A DNA stretch of 64,000 nt from Opitutales bacterium (GTDB lineage Bacteria > Verrucomicrobiota > Verrucomicrobiia > Opitutales > Oceanipulchritudinaceae): the NCBI GenBank assembly GCA_020831525.1, contig JAFIGH010000004.1, positions 1 through 64,000 of the forward strand. The letters run 5' to 3'. The position numbers were made by a program, and so were the translations under genes. Below, in pieces: positions 25,395 to 34,307 of the stretch (positions are counted from its first letter, which is position 1; the number at the start of each line of letters is the position of its first letter). Below the pieces are notes generated by a model. The model was not told the DNA's origin, did no database searches, and was given only the letters and a program-made list of their open reading frames with translations.

Positions 25395-26558
25395 CTACAC
25401 CGCCGCGCGGGCAGTGAGGGCGGCGTCGTAGGCGCGCTTCATGCGGCGGAGCCCTTCTTCCAGCTGAGCGGACGGGCATCCGAAGTTGAGGCGGAGGAAG
25501 CCGGGCGTGCCGAAGGCACCGCCGTCGCTCAGGCCGATGCCGTGTTCCTCGAAGTGGGCGTCGGGCCTCCGGAGGCCGAGCGGGCGGACGTCGAACCATG
25601 CGAGGTAGGTGGCCTCCATGGGGAGGATGCCCAGCTCCGGCATCTCGTCTTCAGCGAAGGCGTAGACGCGGTCGCGGTTGGCGCGCAGCACCTTGAGGAG
25701 AGCCTGCCGCCATGGTTCGCCGTGCCGGAACGCCGCCGCGCATCCCGTGTAGCCGAAACAGTTGACCTCCGTGATCATGCCGCGGCAGGCGCGTTCGAAG
25801 CGGGCGCGCAGGCGCGCGTCCGGCGCAATCACAAAACTGCACGCGAGGCCCGGCAGATTGTAGGTCTTGCTCGGGGCCATGAGGGTCACGGTGAGGTCCT
25901 CCACCCCGCCGAGGGCGAGCGTGGGGATGTGCAGCGCGGCATCGTCGAGAATCAGGTCGCAATGGATTTCATCGGAGATGAGGACGAGATTATGCCGCCG
26001 GCAAAAGGCGACGACCGCCTCCAGTTCCGCCCGCGTGAACACGCGCCCCACCGGATTGTGCGGATTGCACAGGAAAAAGACGCGTGTGTCCGGGCGCACC
26101 GCCGCTTCCATCGCTTCAAAGTCAAAGGTATAGCGCCCGTCCGCCACCGCGAGGGGCACCTGTAGGCAACGCCGCCCCTGGTTGCCCGGCGCGGTGAGAA
26201 ACGGCGGATACACCGGCACGCAGGTCATAACCGACTCCTCCCGCTCCGCATACGCTCGCGCGGCGGTGTTGAGGGCCGGCACGAGGCCCGGCAGCCATAC
26301 GAGCCACTTCGGCTCAACGGCAAGCCCGTGGTCGCGGCGCAGGTAGTCCACCACGGCGTCGACCGTCTCCGCGGGCGGCAGCGTGTAGCCGAAGACGCCG
26401 TGCCGCGTCCGCGCCGAAAGTGCCTCAAGGACCTCGGGGGCGGAGCCGAAATCCATGTCCGCCACCCAAAAGGGCAGCACTTCGCCCCCGGCGTATTTCT
26501 GCCACTTCAGGCTGCCGGTGCCGCTGCGGTCCGGGCATGACGCAAAGTCGTATTCCAT
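25395..26558 (-). CDS. patB: PatB/MalY-type aminotransferase (cystathionine beta-lyase)
   Basis: This PLP-dependent fold-type I enzyme of the MalY/PatB group cleaves C-S bonds of cystathionine or related amino acids. The 387-residue protein starts MEYDFASCPDRSGTGSLKW, close to the family start, with the FWVADMDFGSAPEVLEAL block. The internal aldimine lysine is K231 in APSKTYNLPGL, Asp196 in ISDEIHCDL holds the pyridine nitrogen, and NPHNPVGRVFT is typical. The ATG at 26558 is chosen over a codon eight residues upstream. It stands alone between the HA-repeat gene and the divergent rhaB; aminotransferase or maltose-regulatory activity cannot be excluded. Confidence 0.87.
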   Translation of the reverse strand: MEYDFASCPDRSGTGSLKWQKYAGGEVLPFWVADMDFGSAPEVLEALSARTRHGVFGYTLPPAETVDAVVDYLRRDHGLAVEPKWLVWLPGLVPALNTAARAYAEREESVMTCVPVYPPFLTAPGNQGRRCLQVPLAVADGRYTFDFEAMEAAVRPDTRVFFLCNPHNPVGRVFTRAELEAVVAFCRRHNLVLISDEIHCDLILDDAALHIPTLALGGVEDLTVTLMAPSKTYNLPGLACSFVIAPDARLRARFERACRGMITEVNCFGYTGCAAAFRHGEPWRQALLKVLRANRDRVYAFAEDEMPELGILPMEATYLAWFDVRPLGLRRPDAHFEEHGIGLSDGGAFGTPGFLRLNFGCPSAQLEEGLRRMKRAYDAALTARAAV

Positions 26559-26757
26559 CCCGCAAGAATCCGCCCGAACCACGCCGCCGAGGCAACACTG
26601 GAATCAGCGTTTCCCCTCCCGCAAAGGGTCCTGAACATCTGTCTCCACAGGATGGCCGGAAACCGGGCAGAGGCGTTCGCGGGGATCAACGCCTTTCTTG
26701 AAACGTGTCCAAAAAACTTTGCAAACCCCCACCCGCCTGTCCACGTTGACGGCAGGA

Positions 26758-28173
26758 ATGCCGAAAGAGAAAGTCATCGCAGCAGTGGACCTCGGCGCGT
26801 CGAGCGGACGCGTCATCGTGGGCCGGTTTTCCGGCGGCGGGCTCGCCCTTGAAGAGGCGCACCGCTTCCAGAACGCCTTCCACGAACTCAACGGAAACGC
26901 TTACTGGGACGTGGGCGGCCTCCTCGAAGAAATCCACGCGGGCATCCACGCGGCAAACGAGCGGTTTCCCCGCCTGGAGAGCGTCGGTGTCGACACCTGG
27001 GGCGTGGACCACGCCCTGCTCGACGCCCGGCACCGCCTTGTCTACCCGACCCACGCCTACCGCGACAGGCGCACCGAGCCGGTCCGCGAACGCATCCTCA
27101 AGTCCGGCGACGCCGAACGCCTCTACGCCCTCACGGGACTTCCGGTCATCAACTACAACACCGGGCTCCAGCTCATGGAGACGCTTGAAGCCGCACCCAC
27201 CGTGCGCGCTGCCTGCGACCGGGTCCTCATGCTCTCCGACTACTTCAACTTCCTCCTTTCCGGCGAGGCGGTGAACGAGTTCTCCCAAGCGAGCACATCG
27301 CAACTCCTCGACGTGCGCGGCACAGGATACTCCAAAGAAGCCCTCGAATATTTCGGCGTTCCCGCGGATTGGTTCGACGGCCCCGTCACCGCCGGGCGCA
27401 ACCTCGGCCCCCTGCGCGGAATCGATGGCGTCGACGGCGTCTCCGTCTCGCTCGTGCCGGGACACGACACTTCCTGCGCGTTCGAGGCCATCCCGCGCGA
27501 GGGGAACAGTCTCATCGTCAGCTCGGGCACATGGAACCTCGTCGGCACCATCTGCGACGCTCCCCTGCTCTCAGACGAAGCGCGCTCGCTTGGCATCTCA
27601 AACGAACGCTGCGGCGACGGCGGCTACCGCCCCTGCAAGATCCTTCTCGGCCTGTGGCTGCTCGAGCGCACAATCCCCGCCTTCCAAAACCGGCCCGCTT
27701 CCGACGCGGAGTGGGCTGCCCTCACCAAGGCGGCGGAAAGTGCCGCGACGCCGTCGACCCTTATCGACTTGTCCGACGAGAGTCTCTTCAACCCGGCGGA
27801 TATGCGCGGGGCCATCGACACGCAGCTCAAGCGCCGCGGCGGCACGCCCCCGGACGACCTCACCGGCTACTTCCGCCTCATCTGCGCCAGCCTCGCACGC
27901 GGAATCGCCGATACCGCCGCGACATTCGCTTCCATCGCAGACCGTAAGTTTGACAACATCGTCATCGTCGGCGGCGGCTCGAAGAACACGCTGCTCTGCC
28001 AGGAACTCGCCAATGCCGCGGAGATGGACGTCACCAGCTACGCCCTCGAAGCCACCAGTGTAGGCAATCTCGGATACCAGCTTCTCGCTCTCGGCGAAGT
28101 CGGCTCCGTCACCGCCTTCCACGACATCATCCGCCCCCATCTCAGACAACAGCACTTCGCGCCACGCGCATAA
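26758..28173 (+). CDS. rhaB: Rhamnulokinase
   Basis: The enzyme phosphorylates L-rhamnulose for cleavage by rhamnulose-1-phosphate aldolase. The 471-residue FGGY kinase begins with IAAVDLGASSGRVIVGRF, the rhamnulokinase form of the phosphate-1 motif. It has SVGVDTWGVDHALLD, YPTHAYRDRRT and VPGHDTSCAFEAIP. The segment LIVSSGTWNLVGTI and the C-terminal IVIVGGGSKNTLLCQELAN are also typical. The ATG at 26758 has AGGA just before it; an upstream in-frame TTG at 26698 adds 20 unlike residues. No other rha genes are nearby, so the rest of the pathway lies elsewhere. Rhamnose fits the GH88 and sulfatase genes in the window. Confidence 0.93.
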   Translation: MPKEKVIAAVDLGASSGRVIVGRFSGGGLALEEAHRFQNAFHELNGNAYWDVGGLLEEIHAGIHAANERFPRLESVGVDTWGVDHALLDARHRLVYPTHAYRDRRTEPVRERILKSGDAERLYALTGLPVINYNTGLQLMETLEAAPTVRAACDRVLMLSDYFNFLLSGEAVNEFSQASTSQLLDVRGTGYSKEALEYFGVPADWFDGPVTAGRNLGPLRGIDGVDGVSVSLVPGHDTSCAFEAIPREGNSLIVSSGTWNLVGTICDAPLLSDEARSLGISNERCGDGGYRPCKILLGLWLLERTIPAFQNRPASDAEWAALTKAAESAATPSTLIDLSDESLFNPADMRGAIDTQLKRRGGTPPDDLTGYFRLICASLARGIADTAATFASIADRKFDNIVIVGGGSKNTLLCQELANAAEMDVTSYALEATSVGNLGYQLLALGEVGSVTAFHDIIRPHLRQQHFAPRA

Positions 28174-28224
28174 GTGCATGCCGGAGGCCGACAACGTGCC
28201 CGGCCCAAGCCACGCCGATACCGC

Positions 28225-29349
28225 TTAGGGAGCCGACACAACCGAAGGCGGAAGTAGCAGCGTGACCGTCGTACCCTTGCCCTCCTCGCTCAAAATCTCG
28301 AGACAACCGCCCATGCATTCGGCAAAGAGCTGGCAAACGCGCAGGCCAAGACCCATGCCGCGCTCACCTTCCGTACCGGGCATGCTGTCGAGTACCTTTT
28401 TCTCCCGCAACGTGTCGAGGCGGGCGGGCGGAATGCCCTTGCCGGAGTCCTTCACGGCAACACGGTAGCCGCTTTCGTCGTAGTGCTGCTCCACTTCGAC
28501 GGTGCCGGTCTTCGGCGTAAACTTAACGGCGTTGGCAAGGACATTGCGGACAACAAAAGCCAACATAAGCCGGTCGGTCTCCACTGTAACCGGATCGCCT
28601 TCATTGAATCCGACGTTCAGCTGCTTCTTCGCTATGTCCACCCGCAGCAAGTTGATCGACTCGCGGATAACCTTGTCGGCCACAAAAGTTGACGCCCGGG
28701 CGGAAAGCGGACCGCGGTGAATCCGCGCCCACTGCAGGAGATTCTCCAAAGAATGGGTGAGGACCGCGCCCGCCTGATCCAAGTCGTCGGCGTAGTTGCG
28801 TATGCGCTGCGGATCAAGGAAGTCGGGACGGTCCCGCATCAGGTAGACGAGTGCGTTGATCTGCGAAATCGGACCGCGCAGGTCATGGCCGAGCACGGAA
28901 AACACCGTCTCCCGCATTCGGTACGACTCTTCAAGAGCATCGCGCGTGCGCTTCAACTCCGCCTCCAGTTCACGCCGCTCCGTGACGTCTTCAAGAAACA
29001 CCCGGAAACCCCGCACACCGCGGTCACCGTCAAAAACCGGACAATAGTGCGCGACGAAGCGGGAGCGTTCCCCGTCGCGGTAGTAATTCTCCTCGACGGT
29101 GAAACCGCCCTCCCCCTCCGCCGCCGCAAAACGCTCCGCCAACCTCTTCCGCTCCGGCGCGGAGAGGCCTTCCATTACCGACTCGCCCGCACGGGGCCGG
29201 AGACCGAAATGCCTCTCATAAAAACGCCGGAAGGCATCGTTGGCCTCCAAAATCCGGTGCGAACGGTCCACCGTAAAGACCGCCCAATTCTCCGGAAGCT
29301 CCATTCCTCCGCCGACAGTTAATGGAAAAATTCCAGCCACAAGCCTCAT
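28225..29349 (-). CDS. Soluble PAS-domain sensor histidine kinase
   Basis: The 374-residue kinase has no membrane segment. A PAS domain at about 20-125 (FTVDRSHRILEANDAFRRFY, PAC end VFLEDVTERRELEAEL) leads through a coiled coil to the HisKA domain, with H155 in VFSVLGHDLRGPISQINALV. The ATPase domain shows [30 protein letters not shown] and GMGLGLRVCQLFAECMGG. The C-terminus TTVTLLLPPS completes the fold. The start at 29349 is supported by an AGGT about eight bases upstream; the internal ATG at 29304 (MELPENWAVF) follows a GGAGGA that is too close. No response regulator is adjacent. Its upstream region is the AT-rich stretch described separately. Confidence 0.88.
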   Translation of the reverse strand: MRLVAGIFPLTVGGGMELPENWAVFTVDRSHRILEANDAFRRFYERHFGLRPRAGESVMEGLSAPERKRLAERFAAAEGEGGFTVEENYYRDGERSRFVAHYCPVFDGDRGVRGFRVFLEDVTERRELEAELKRTRDALEESYRMRETVFSVLGHDLRGPISQINALVYLMRDRPDFLDPQRIRNYADDLDQAGAVLTHSLENLLQWARIHRGPLSARASTFVADKVIRESINLLRVDIAKKQLNVGFNEGDPVTVETDRLMLAFVVRNVLANAVKFTPKTGTVEVEQHYDESGYRVAVKDSGKGIPPARLDTLREKKVLDSMPGTEGERGMGLGLRVCQLFAECMGGCLEILSEEGKGTTVTLLLPPSVVSAP

Positions 29350-29626
29350 GTTATCTACCTAATTCAAGGGAGGGTTCAAGCCCCTAATCAACGCACGCAT
29401 CCGACAAGTTCTCCGCCATTCCACCCACCGCTGGACCTTCCTCCGCCTCCCAACCCTCAGCGGTCAACGACACTCAATATCTTTCTCACAATTAAATTTA
29501 TTGACACAAAGTTTCTTATCTCACGGTTATGAAAGTGACAATATTTATGTCATATCTAAATTACTTGACGGGTGCGGCTCTGGATTTCTGAGAGAAGGGG
29601 GTGCGCTGCGCCGACGCGCTTCCGCA
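29350..29626. other. AT-rich intergenic region
   Basis: This 277-base gap separates the PAS kinase start from the end of the YmdB-type gene. The part at about 29475-29575 is markedly AT-rich compared with its surroundings (attaaatttattgacaca, caatatttatgtcatatct). It holds a TTGACA at 29501 and an inverted repeat at 29536. It probably contains the promoter of the minus-strand kinase; I see no coding frame and no tRNA. Confidence 0.5.
29536..29552. promoter_or_regulatory. Inverted repeat TGACA-N7-TGTCA, possible operator
   Basis: TGACA at 29536-29540 and TGTCA at 29548-29552 flank the AT-only spacer ATATTTA. Size and AT centre suit a dimeric regulator binding site upstream of the PAS kinase gene. 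The regulator is unknown and a chance match is possible in AT-rich DNA. Confidence 0.3.
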
Positions 29627-30412
29627 CTATTCCGCTGGGATCTCGATGCGCTTGATGGAGGTGGCGCGACAGGTGCCGGGATCGATGTCGATGACGACGC
29701 CGCAGATGCGCACATCGCCAGCGGCGACGGGAAATCGCCTCGGCATGCCGTCGCTCATGCGGGCGAGGATCGGGGCGATTTCGCGTCCGAGGACGCTTGC
29801 GTATGGACCGCTCATGCCGACGTCGGTGATGTAGGCAGTGCCGCGCGGGAGGATGCGGGCGTCCGCCGTGGGGACGTGGGTATGGGTGCCGACGACGGCG
29901 GCGGCACGCCCGTCGAGAAACCATCCCATGGCGATCTTCTCGGAAGTTGTCTCGGCATGGAACTCGAGGAAGACGGCGTCGGCCTCTTTGCGCAGCCGGT
30001 CGAGCCATGCTTCCACGGCGCGGAAGGGATGTTCGGCGTCGACCTTCATGAACTGGTTGCCGAGAAGGGTGAAGACGGCGAGCCGGAAACCGTCGTTTTC
30101 GAGGACGATGTGTGTGCGGCCGGGGCATGCGGCGGGCAGGTTGGCCGGGCGGCAGACGTGTTCAAGGGCACCTATCTCGCGGTCAAACCCGCGTTGGTCC
30201 CAGCAATGGTCGCCGAGGGTGATGGCGTCGACCCCGGCGGCGGCGAGATCCCGTGCAATGGAAGCGTTGAGGCCGGACCCGCCCGCGGCGTTCTCCGCGT
30301 TGGCCACGACCCAGTCGGCACCGAGGTCCGCGCGCAAGGCGCGGAGGCGGGCAATAACGGCACTCCGGCCGGGGCGACCGACGATGTCTCCGAGAAAAAG
30401 CAATCGAGGCAT
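29627..30412 (-). CDS. ymdB: YmdB-family calcineurin-like phosphodiesterase
   Basis: The 261-residue dinuclear-metal phosphodiesterase belongs to the TIGR00282/YmdB family, shown in Bacillus to hydrolyse 2',3'-cyclic nucleotides and to affect RNA turnover and multicellular behaviour. Metal-ligand motifs appear in order: [55 protein letters not shown] and [12 protein letters not shown]. The TSEK and [10 protein letters not shown] blocks are diagnostic. Length is normal and no signal peptide is present. It lies about 110 bases after the DAHP synthase gene, with the PIN-TRAM gene further upstream, all on the minus strand. Confidence 0.93.
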   Translation of the reverse strand: MPRLLFLGDIVGRPGRSAVIARLRALRADLGADWVVANAENAAGGSGLNASIARDLAAAGVDAITLGDHCWDQRGFDREIGALEHVCRPANLPAACPGRTHIVLENDGFRLAVFTLLGNQFMKVDAEHPFRAVEAWLDRLRKEADAVFLEFHAETTSEKIAMGWFLDGRAAAVVGTHTHVPTADARILPRGTAYITDVGMSGPYASVLGREIAPILARMSDGMPRRFPVAAGDVRICGVVIDIDPGTCRATSIKRIEIPAE

Positions 30413-30520
30413 AGGCGCAAGAGCACCTCACGAAACGGCGGGGAGCAAGCCCCATCGCAAGGCGCACCGTTTCCTTCGCCGGTTCCGTGCGTCCTGCCGC
30501 AGTGGCGGACTACCGCCGGT

Positions 30521-31594
30521 CTACGCGGCGCCGCTGTCGGTGCTTCCGTTGCCGTTGCCCCGCCAGCGCGAGCGCAGATCCCAGACGGCGCGCACGTCAG
30601 CGATCAAAGCCTTGAGCACCTCCGGTTTGATACTCTGTTTGGGATCATCCCCGATGCCGCTGATAGGATCGACGTGGGTCTCCACAATAAGCCCGTCGGC
30701 CCCGTAGGCGATGGCGGCAAGCGAGGCGGCGGGAACATAATGTGCCCGCCCGACGGAGTGCGACGGGTCGAAAACGACCGGTGCCCACGACTTTTCCTTG
30801 AGCAGCGGCGCAATGGCTTCGTCGGGGTGGTTACGGTAGCCGTCGAGCATAGGCATCGTGCCGCGCGGGCAGAAGATCACGTTGGGATTGCCGTTCGCCA
30901 CGATGTATTCCGCCGCCGCGATGAACTCGTCGATCGGCCCCATGTGGCGGCTGCGCTTGAGGAGCACGGGAATGCCGGGCTCCGCCGTCTGCCTGCCGAC
31001 CTCGGCGAGAAGCGTGTAATTGAGCGCGTTGCGCGTACCGATCTGGAGCATGTCAACCTCCGCCTCGACAGCGAGCCGGAGCTGTGCTTCGTCCATGACC
31101 TCGGCGATGACGGGCAGGCCTGTACGCTCGCGGGCCTCAAGGAGAAAACCCAGCGACTTCACCGTGCCCTGAAAACTGTGCGGCGAGGTGCGCGGCTTCC
31201 AGACGCCTCCACGGATAACATGGGCACCCGCCTCTTTCACCGCTGCGGCGGTTTCAAAAAAGGCGGCGCTGTTCTCCGGATCGATCGTACAATGGCCCGC
31301 GATCACGAGCGGTTCCCCGCCCACCTCGACTCCGCCGATTTTCATGCGGTGGCGCGAGAGGTCGGAGCGGCGGTCCATGAACTTGTAGATCGATTCCATC
31401 CGGTCCACGCGGTCGACATAGGACAGACCGAGAAGCCGGTTGACCATTGTCTCGCTGCGCTCGTCGCCAATGATCGCGTAGATCTGCCGGTGCGCGCCGT
31501 GGATCACTTGGATCTTGCAGCCGAACTCGCCGACGATCTGCTCGATCTCGGCCAGTTGCTTATCCGTGAGGACGGGGGCTTTGGAAATAATCAT
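30521..31594 (-). CDS. aroF: Atypical DAHP synthase (3-deoxy-7-phosphoheptulonate synthase, type I beta)
   Basis: The enzyme would condense PEP and erythrose 4-phosphate, the first shikimate step. The 357-residue protein has an N-terminal regulatory domain (about 1-75, start MIISKAPVLTDKQLAEIEQI) and a TIM barrel. Substrate and metal residues are kept: WKPRTSPHSFQG, Cys in AGHCTID, His in DPSHSVGRAHYVP, Glu in IVETHVDP and Asp in GDDPKQS. However, several usually stable motifs differ: AGHCTID instead of AGPCSVE, KRSRHMGPIDEF instead of KRG-x3-T-x-E-E-W, and FCPRGTM instead of LCERGIR. It may be a divergent DAHP synthase or a relative with altered substrate. Confidence 0.8.
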   Translation of the reverse strand: MIISKAPVLTDKQLAEIEQIVGEFGCKIQVIHGAHRQIYAIIGDERSETMVNRLLGLSYVDRVDRMESIYKFMDRRSDLSRHRMKIGGVEVGGEPLVIAGHCTIDPENSAAFFETAAAVKEAGAHVIRGGVWKPRTSPHSFQGTVKSLGFLLEARERTGLPVIAEVMDEAQLRLAVEAEVDMLQIGTRNALNYTLLAEVGRQTAEPGIPVLLKRSRHMGPIDEFIAAAEYIVANGNPNVIFCPRGTMPMLDGYRNHPDEAIAPLLKEKSWAPVVFDPSHSVGRAHYVPAASLAAIAYGADGLIVETHVDPISGIGDDPKQSIKPEVLKALIADVRAVWDLRSRWRGNGNGSTDSGAA

Positions 31595-31702
31595 AGTTTC
31601 GCCTTCAATAAAAGAGCCCCTCAATGAACCCGCCGCGGAAGAATGGCAACGCCGGAAACCGCCGCGCTTCGTCCCCCGATCTCAGCTCACCCGCGGCGCA
31701 CC

Positions 31703-32731
31703 TCACTCCACCCGCCGGGCGAAGACCATCTTTCCGCCCGCCGAGGGCACGACGCTGTCGACGCGTACCGTCACCTCGCCACCGACATGCTCCGCCGCAT
31801 CCGCCACGACGACCATGGAGCCGTCGTCGAGGTAGCCGACGGCCTGGCCCGCTTCCCTACCCGGCTTCAGGAGTTTGACGGCAAAGACCTCGCCCATTGT
31901 CACCTCCGGATGCAGGGAACGCGCAAGGGCGTTGAGGTTGAGCCACTCCACCCCGTGGAACTCGGCGATCTGCGCGAGATTGTAGTCGAGGGTGAGCAAC
32001 TTGGCCTTGAGAGACTGCGCGAGGAAGACGAGCTTGGCGTCGACCTTCTGGCGGTTGTCCACCGTGCTCTCGTTAATGCGCAGGTCTACACCCGGCAGTT
32101 CGCGCAGCCGCCGCAACGCTTCCAACCCGCGGCGGCCCGACGCCTTGCGCTGCACATCCGGCGAATCCGCGATCACCTGCAGCTCGTCGATGACAAAGCG
32201 CGGGATTATCAAGCCGTAGCCCATGAACTTCGCCTCGCAGATGCCGACGATACGCCCATCGATCAGCACGCTGCTGTCTACCACGACCAGCGGCACATCC
32301 ACCCCGTGCGGGACAAACCGAACATACGGGATAACGAGATTGAACTCATCCTTTCCCCGCAGCGCCAGCACCGCCCCCAGATACATGAGCACGACATAGA
32401 GAACCACGCGGATGAGGTATTGGTTCTGGTGCAGGACCATCGACAACTCGTCGTCCGGCACGAACGGGAATTCAAAAAGCGGCGAATTCGCGATGAGCGT
32501 GGAAACGAGCCATCCCGCGAACAATCCGAAACTCAAGGCCGACATCCCCCGCAGGGAAAAGCCCTTCAGGAGGATATCGACAAGGATCACGAGAATACCG
32601 GCAAGAAACCCGGCGAGGACGCCCACCCAGCGGTGGTCGTCCCACTCCGGCACCGCATAGGCGACGAGAAACCCGCCGAAAACGCAGAGCGCAAGAAAGA
32701 AAATACGGATGATCCGGAGCGTGTAGGTCAT
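31703..32731 (-). CDS. YacL-type membrane protein with PIN and TRAM domains
   Basis: The 342-residue protein has four hydrophobic segments in the first 125 residues (starting MTYTLRIIRIFFLALCVFGG). A cytoplasmic PIN nuclease-like domain follows, with acidic residues in VVVDSSVLIDGRI, FVIDELQVIAD, VDAKLVFLA and LLTLDYNLAQIA. A C-terminal TRAM beta domain ends the protein (AVKLLKPGREAGQAVGYLDD, then GSMVVVADAAEHVGGEVTV). Bacillus YacL and its relatives have this order. A tethered ribonuclease acting on RNA near the membrane is likely by family. It starts a minus-strand series with the DAHP synthase and the YmdB-type phosphodiesterase; gaps of about 110 bases make an operon possible but unproven. 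Confidence 0.92.
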   Translation of the reverse strand: MTYTLRIIRIFFLALCVFGGFLVAYAVPEWDDHRWVGVLAGFLAGILVILVDILLKGFSLRGMSALSFGLFAGWLVSTLIANSPLFEFPFVPDDELSMVLHQNQYLIRVVLYVVLMYLGAVLALRGKDEFNLVIPYVRFVPHGVDVPLVVVDSSVLIDGRIVGICEAKFMGYGLIIPRFVIDELQVIADSPDVQRKASGRRGLEALRRLRELPGVDLRINESTVDNRQKVDAKLVFLAQSLKAKLLTLDYNLAQIAEFHGVEWLNLNALARSLHPEVTMGEVFAVKLLKPGREAGQAVGYLDDGSMVVVADAAEHVGGEVTVRVDSVVPSAGGKMVFARRVE

Positions 32732-32930
32732 AACAGGGCTTTACAAAGGTATCAAACTCAGCCACCGCCAAACTTGGCAAGACCAACCGGCGACATTAAA
32801 GCGAGTATCGGTATGGCCTGATGACAGGTGTCCCGCCGCCACGCAGCGGAAGCCTCCGCCCTCGTTCTCCGAGCAACGCCGGACACCGCTTGCCATCTGT
32901 CGGCGGACGGGGCAAGAGTGACGGCTATCT

Positions 32931-33107
32931 ATGAAGTCCTCCCCGGCGAACCTCGTTCTCCTCATTGCCAGTGTGCTTGCTCTCGTGGGCGGACCGGTGG
33001 TTTTCGTGCTATTCATTTATTCGCCAGTCGGCCTTGCGGCGGGCAGCGGCGTCACGTTGTTCGGTGCTGCCGGACTGTGGACCGGAATGCGCCGCATCAA
33101 ACCATGA
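32931..33107 (+). CDS. Small two-helix membrane protein, function unknown
   Basis: A 58-codon frame from ATG 32931 to TGA 33105-33107 encodes MKSSPANLVLLIASVLALVG and a second hydrophobic stretch (LAAGSGVTLFGAAGLWTGM), ending in the basic MRRIKP. Two membrane helices joined by a short loop with YSPVG fit a small inner-membrane hairpin protein. It ends 56 bases before the hydrolase-like membrane protein on the same strand and may be co-transcribed. I do not recognise a family. It is too short for a confident call, but the amphipathic pattern is better than in the other five frames here. Confidence 0.5.
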   Translation: MKSSPANLVLLIASVLALVGGPVVFVLFIYSPVGLAAGSGVTLFGAAGLWTGMRRIKP

Positions 33108-33162
33108 CGGGCGGTATCGTCAGCTCCCGCAAGCAGGCGGCCCGTCCGCTTGCCGTTGTCCG

Positions 33163-34182
33163 ATGGATCCGCTGACCCACGGTGTGACGGGCGGTGCCCT
33201 CGCCGCCGCCGCCGCGCGCCCGGAGGAACGCCGGCGCGCCGTCCTCATCGGAGCAGCGGCCGGCATGGCCCCGGACATCGACATATTTTTCCGGTCCGCC
33301 TCCGACCCGCTCCTGCATCTCGAATTCCACCGCGGGTTCACGCATGGTCTCGGCTTTGCGCCCGTCGGCGCCGCGCTTGTCGCGTTGATGTTTTTCCCTC
33401 TTCTCCGCAGCGGGCTTGCCTTCGGCAGGATCTACCTCTTTGCGCTCCTCGGCTGGCTGCACCACGGTCTTCTAGACGCCGCAACCAGCTACGGCACGCA
33501 GCTATGGTGGCCGTTTTCAGACACGCGGGCAGCATGGAGTTGGGTATCGGTCGTGGACCCGCTGTACACCGTGCCCGCGCTGGGGCTGCTCGTGGTCGCC
33601 GCAGCGGCACCGATGCGCCTACCGCGCGCGGCCCACCTCGCCGTCGCATGGATGCTCGCCTACCTTGCGCTCGGGGCATTCCAGCAACACCGCGCGGCGG
33701 TCGCGGGCCACGAACTCGCGGCGCGGCGAGGCCACACCCCGGAAGTGGTCGAGGCCAAGCCATCGATCTTCAACAACCTCCTTTTCCGCACCCTCTACGA
33801 ATACGACGGCGAATACTACGTCGACGCCGTGCGCGTCGGCTACTTCCGGCAAGCAGTGATCTTCGAAGGATCCGCGGTGCCGGTCTTCGACGCCACCGAG
33901 GCCTTTCCCGGACTCCCGCCGGACAGCGTGCTCGCGCACGACATCGAACGGTTCCGCCACTTTTCCATGGGCTACCTCTACCAGCCACCGGACACACCCG
34001 AAATCGTCGCCGACTTGCGCTACAGCATGATACCCGACTCCATCGAACCGCTCTGGGGCATCCGCGTCGACCCCGCCCGCGCGGACGAGCACGCGCCCTT
34101 CGAGCACTACCGCGACGCCGGACCGGAAACACGGGAACGATTCTTCGCGCGCCTCTTCGGTCCGGGGAGCCGCGGTGATTGA
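33163..34182 (+). CDS. Membrane-bound metal-dependent hydrolase (YdjM family)
   Basis: The 339-residue protein starts MDPLTHGVTGGALAAAAARP, the YdjM/DUF457 start with the first His. It has GMAPDIDIFFRSASDPLLH, EFHRGFTHGLG and GWLHHGLLDAATSYGTQLWW, the conserved His/Asp set of this integral-membrane metal hydrolase family. Four or five membrane helices occupy the first half. The second half, from about residue 195, is a soluble domain (FRTLYEYDGEYYVDAVRVGY and later FRHFSMGYLYQPPDTPEIVA). The true substrate is unknown; some relatives are annotated as LexA-regulated inner-membrane hydrolases. The ATG at 33163 is the natural start although the frame is open upstream. Confidence 0.85.
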   Translation: MDPLTHGVTGGALAAAAARPEERRRAVLIGAAAGMAPDIDIFFRSASDPLLHLEFHRGFTHGLGFAPVGAALVALMFFPLLRSGLAFGRIYLFALLGWLHHGLLDAATSYGTQLWWPFSDTRAAWSWVSVVDPLYTVPALGLLVVAAAAPMRLPRAAHLAVAWMLAYLALGAFQQHRAAVAGHELAARRGHTPEVVEAKPSIFNNLLFRTLYEYDGEYYVDAVRVGYFRQAVIFEGSAVPVFDATEAFPGLPPDSVLAHDIERFRHFSMGYLYQPPDTPEIVADLRYSMIPDSIEPLWGIRVDPARADEHAPFEHYRDAGPETRERFFARLFGPGSRGD

Positions 34183-34307
34183 TGCGCGAAGCCCGGCCAC
34201 AAGGGATTTCCGGCGGCTTCTGTGCCTCTGGCAATACCCGTACGATCTGCGAAGGCGCGGAAAAGGCTTTCCATGCGCACGACGCGGAGTAGCGTTGGGC
34301 TTTGAAA

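Noticed and set aside
29365-29400. A GGTTCAAGCCC stretch resembling a tRNA T-arm
   Set aside because: Only four base pairs of the stem form and there is no acceptor, anticodon or D-arm sequence around it.
29501-31627. A 708-codon plus-strand open frame antisense to the YmdB-type and DAHP synthase genes
   Set aside because: Its translation is rich in Gly, Arg, Asp and His without domain pattern, and both minus-strand genes beneath it have clear family motifs. It is a shadow frame of GC-rich codon use.
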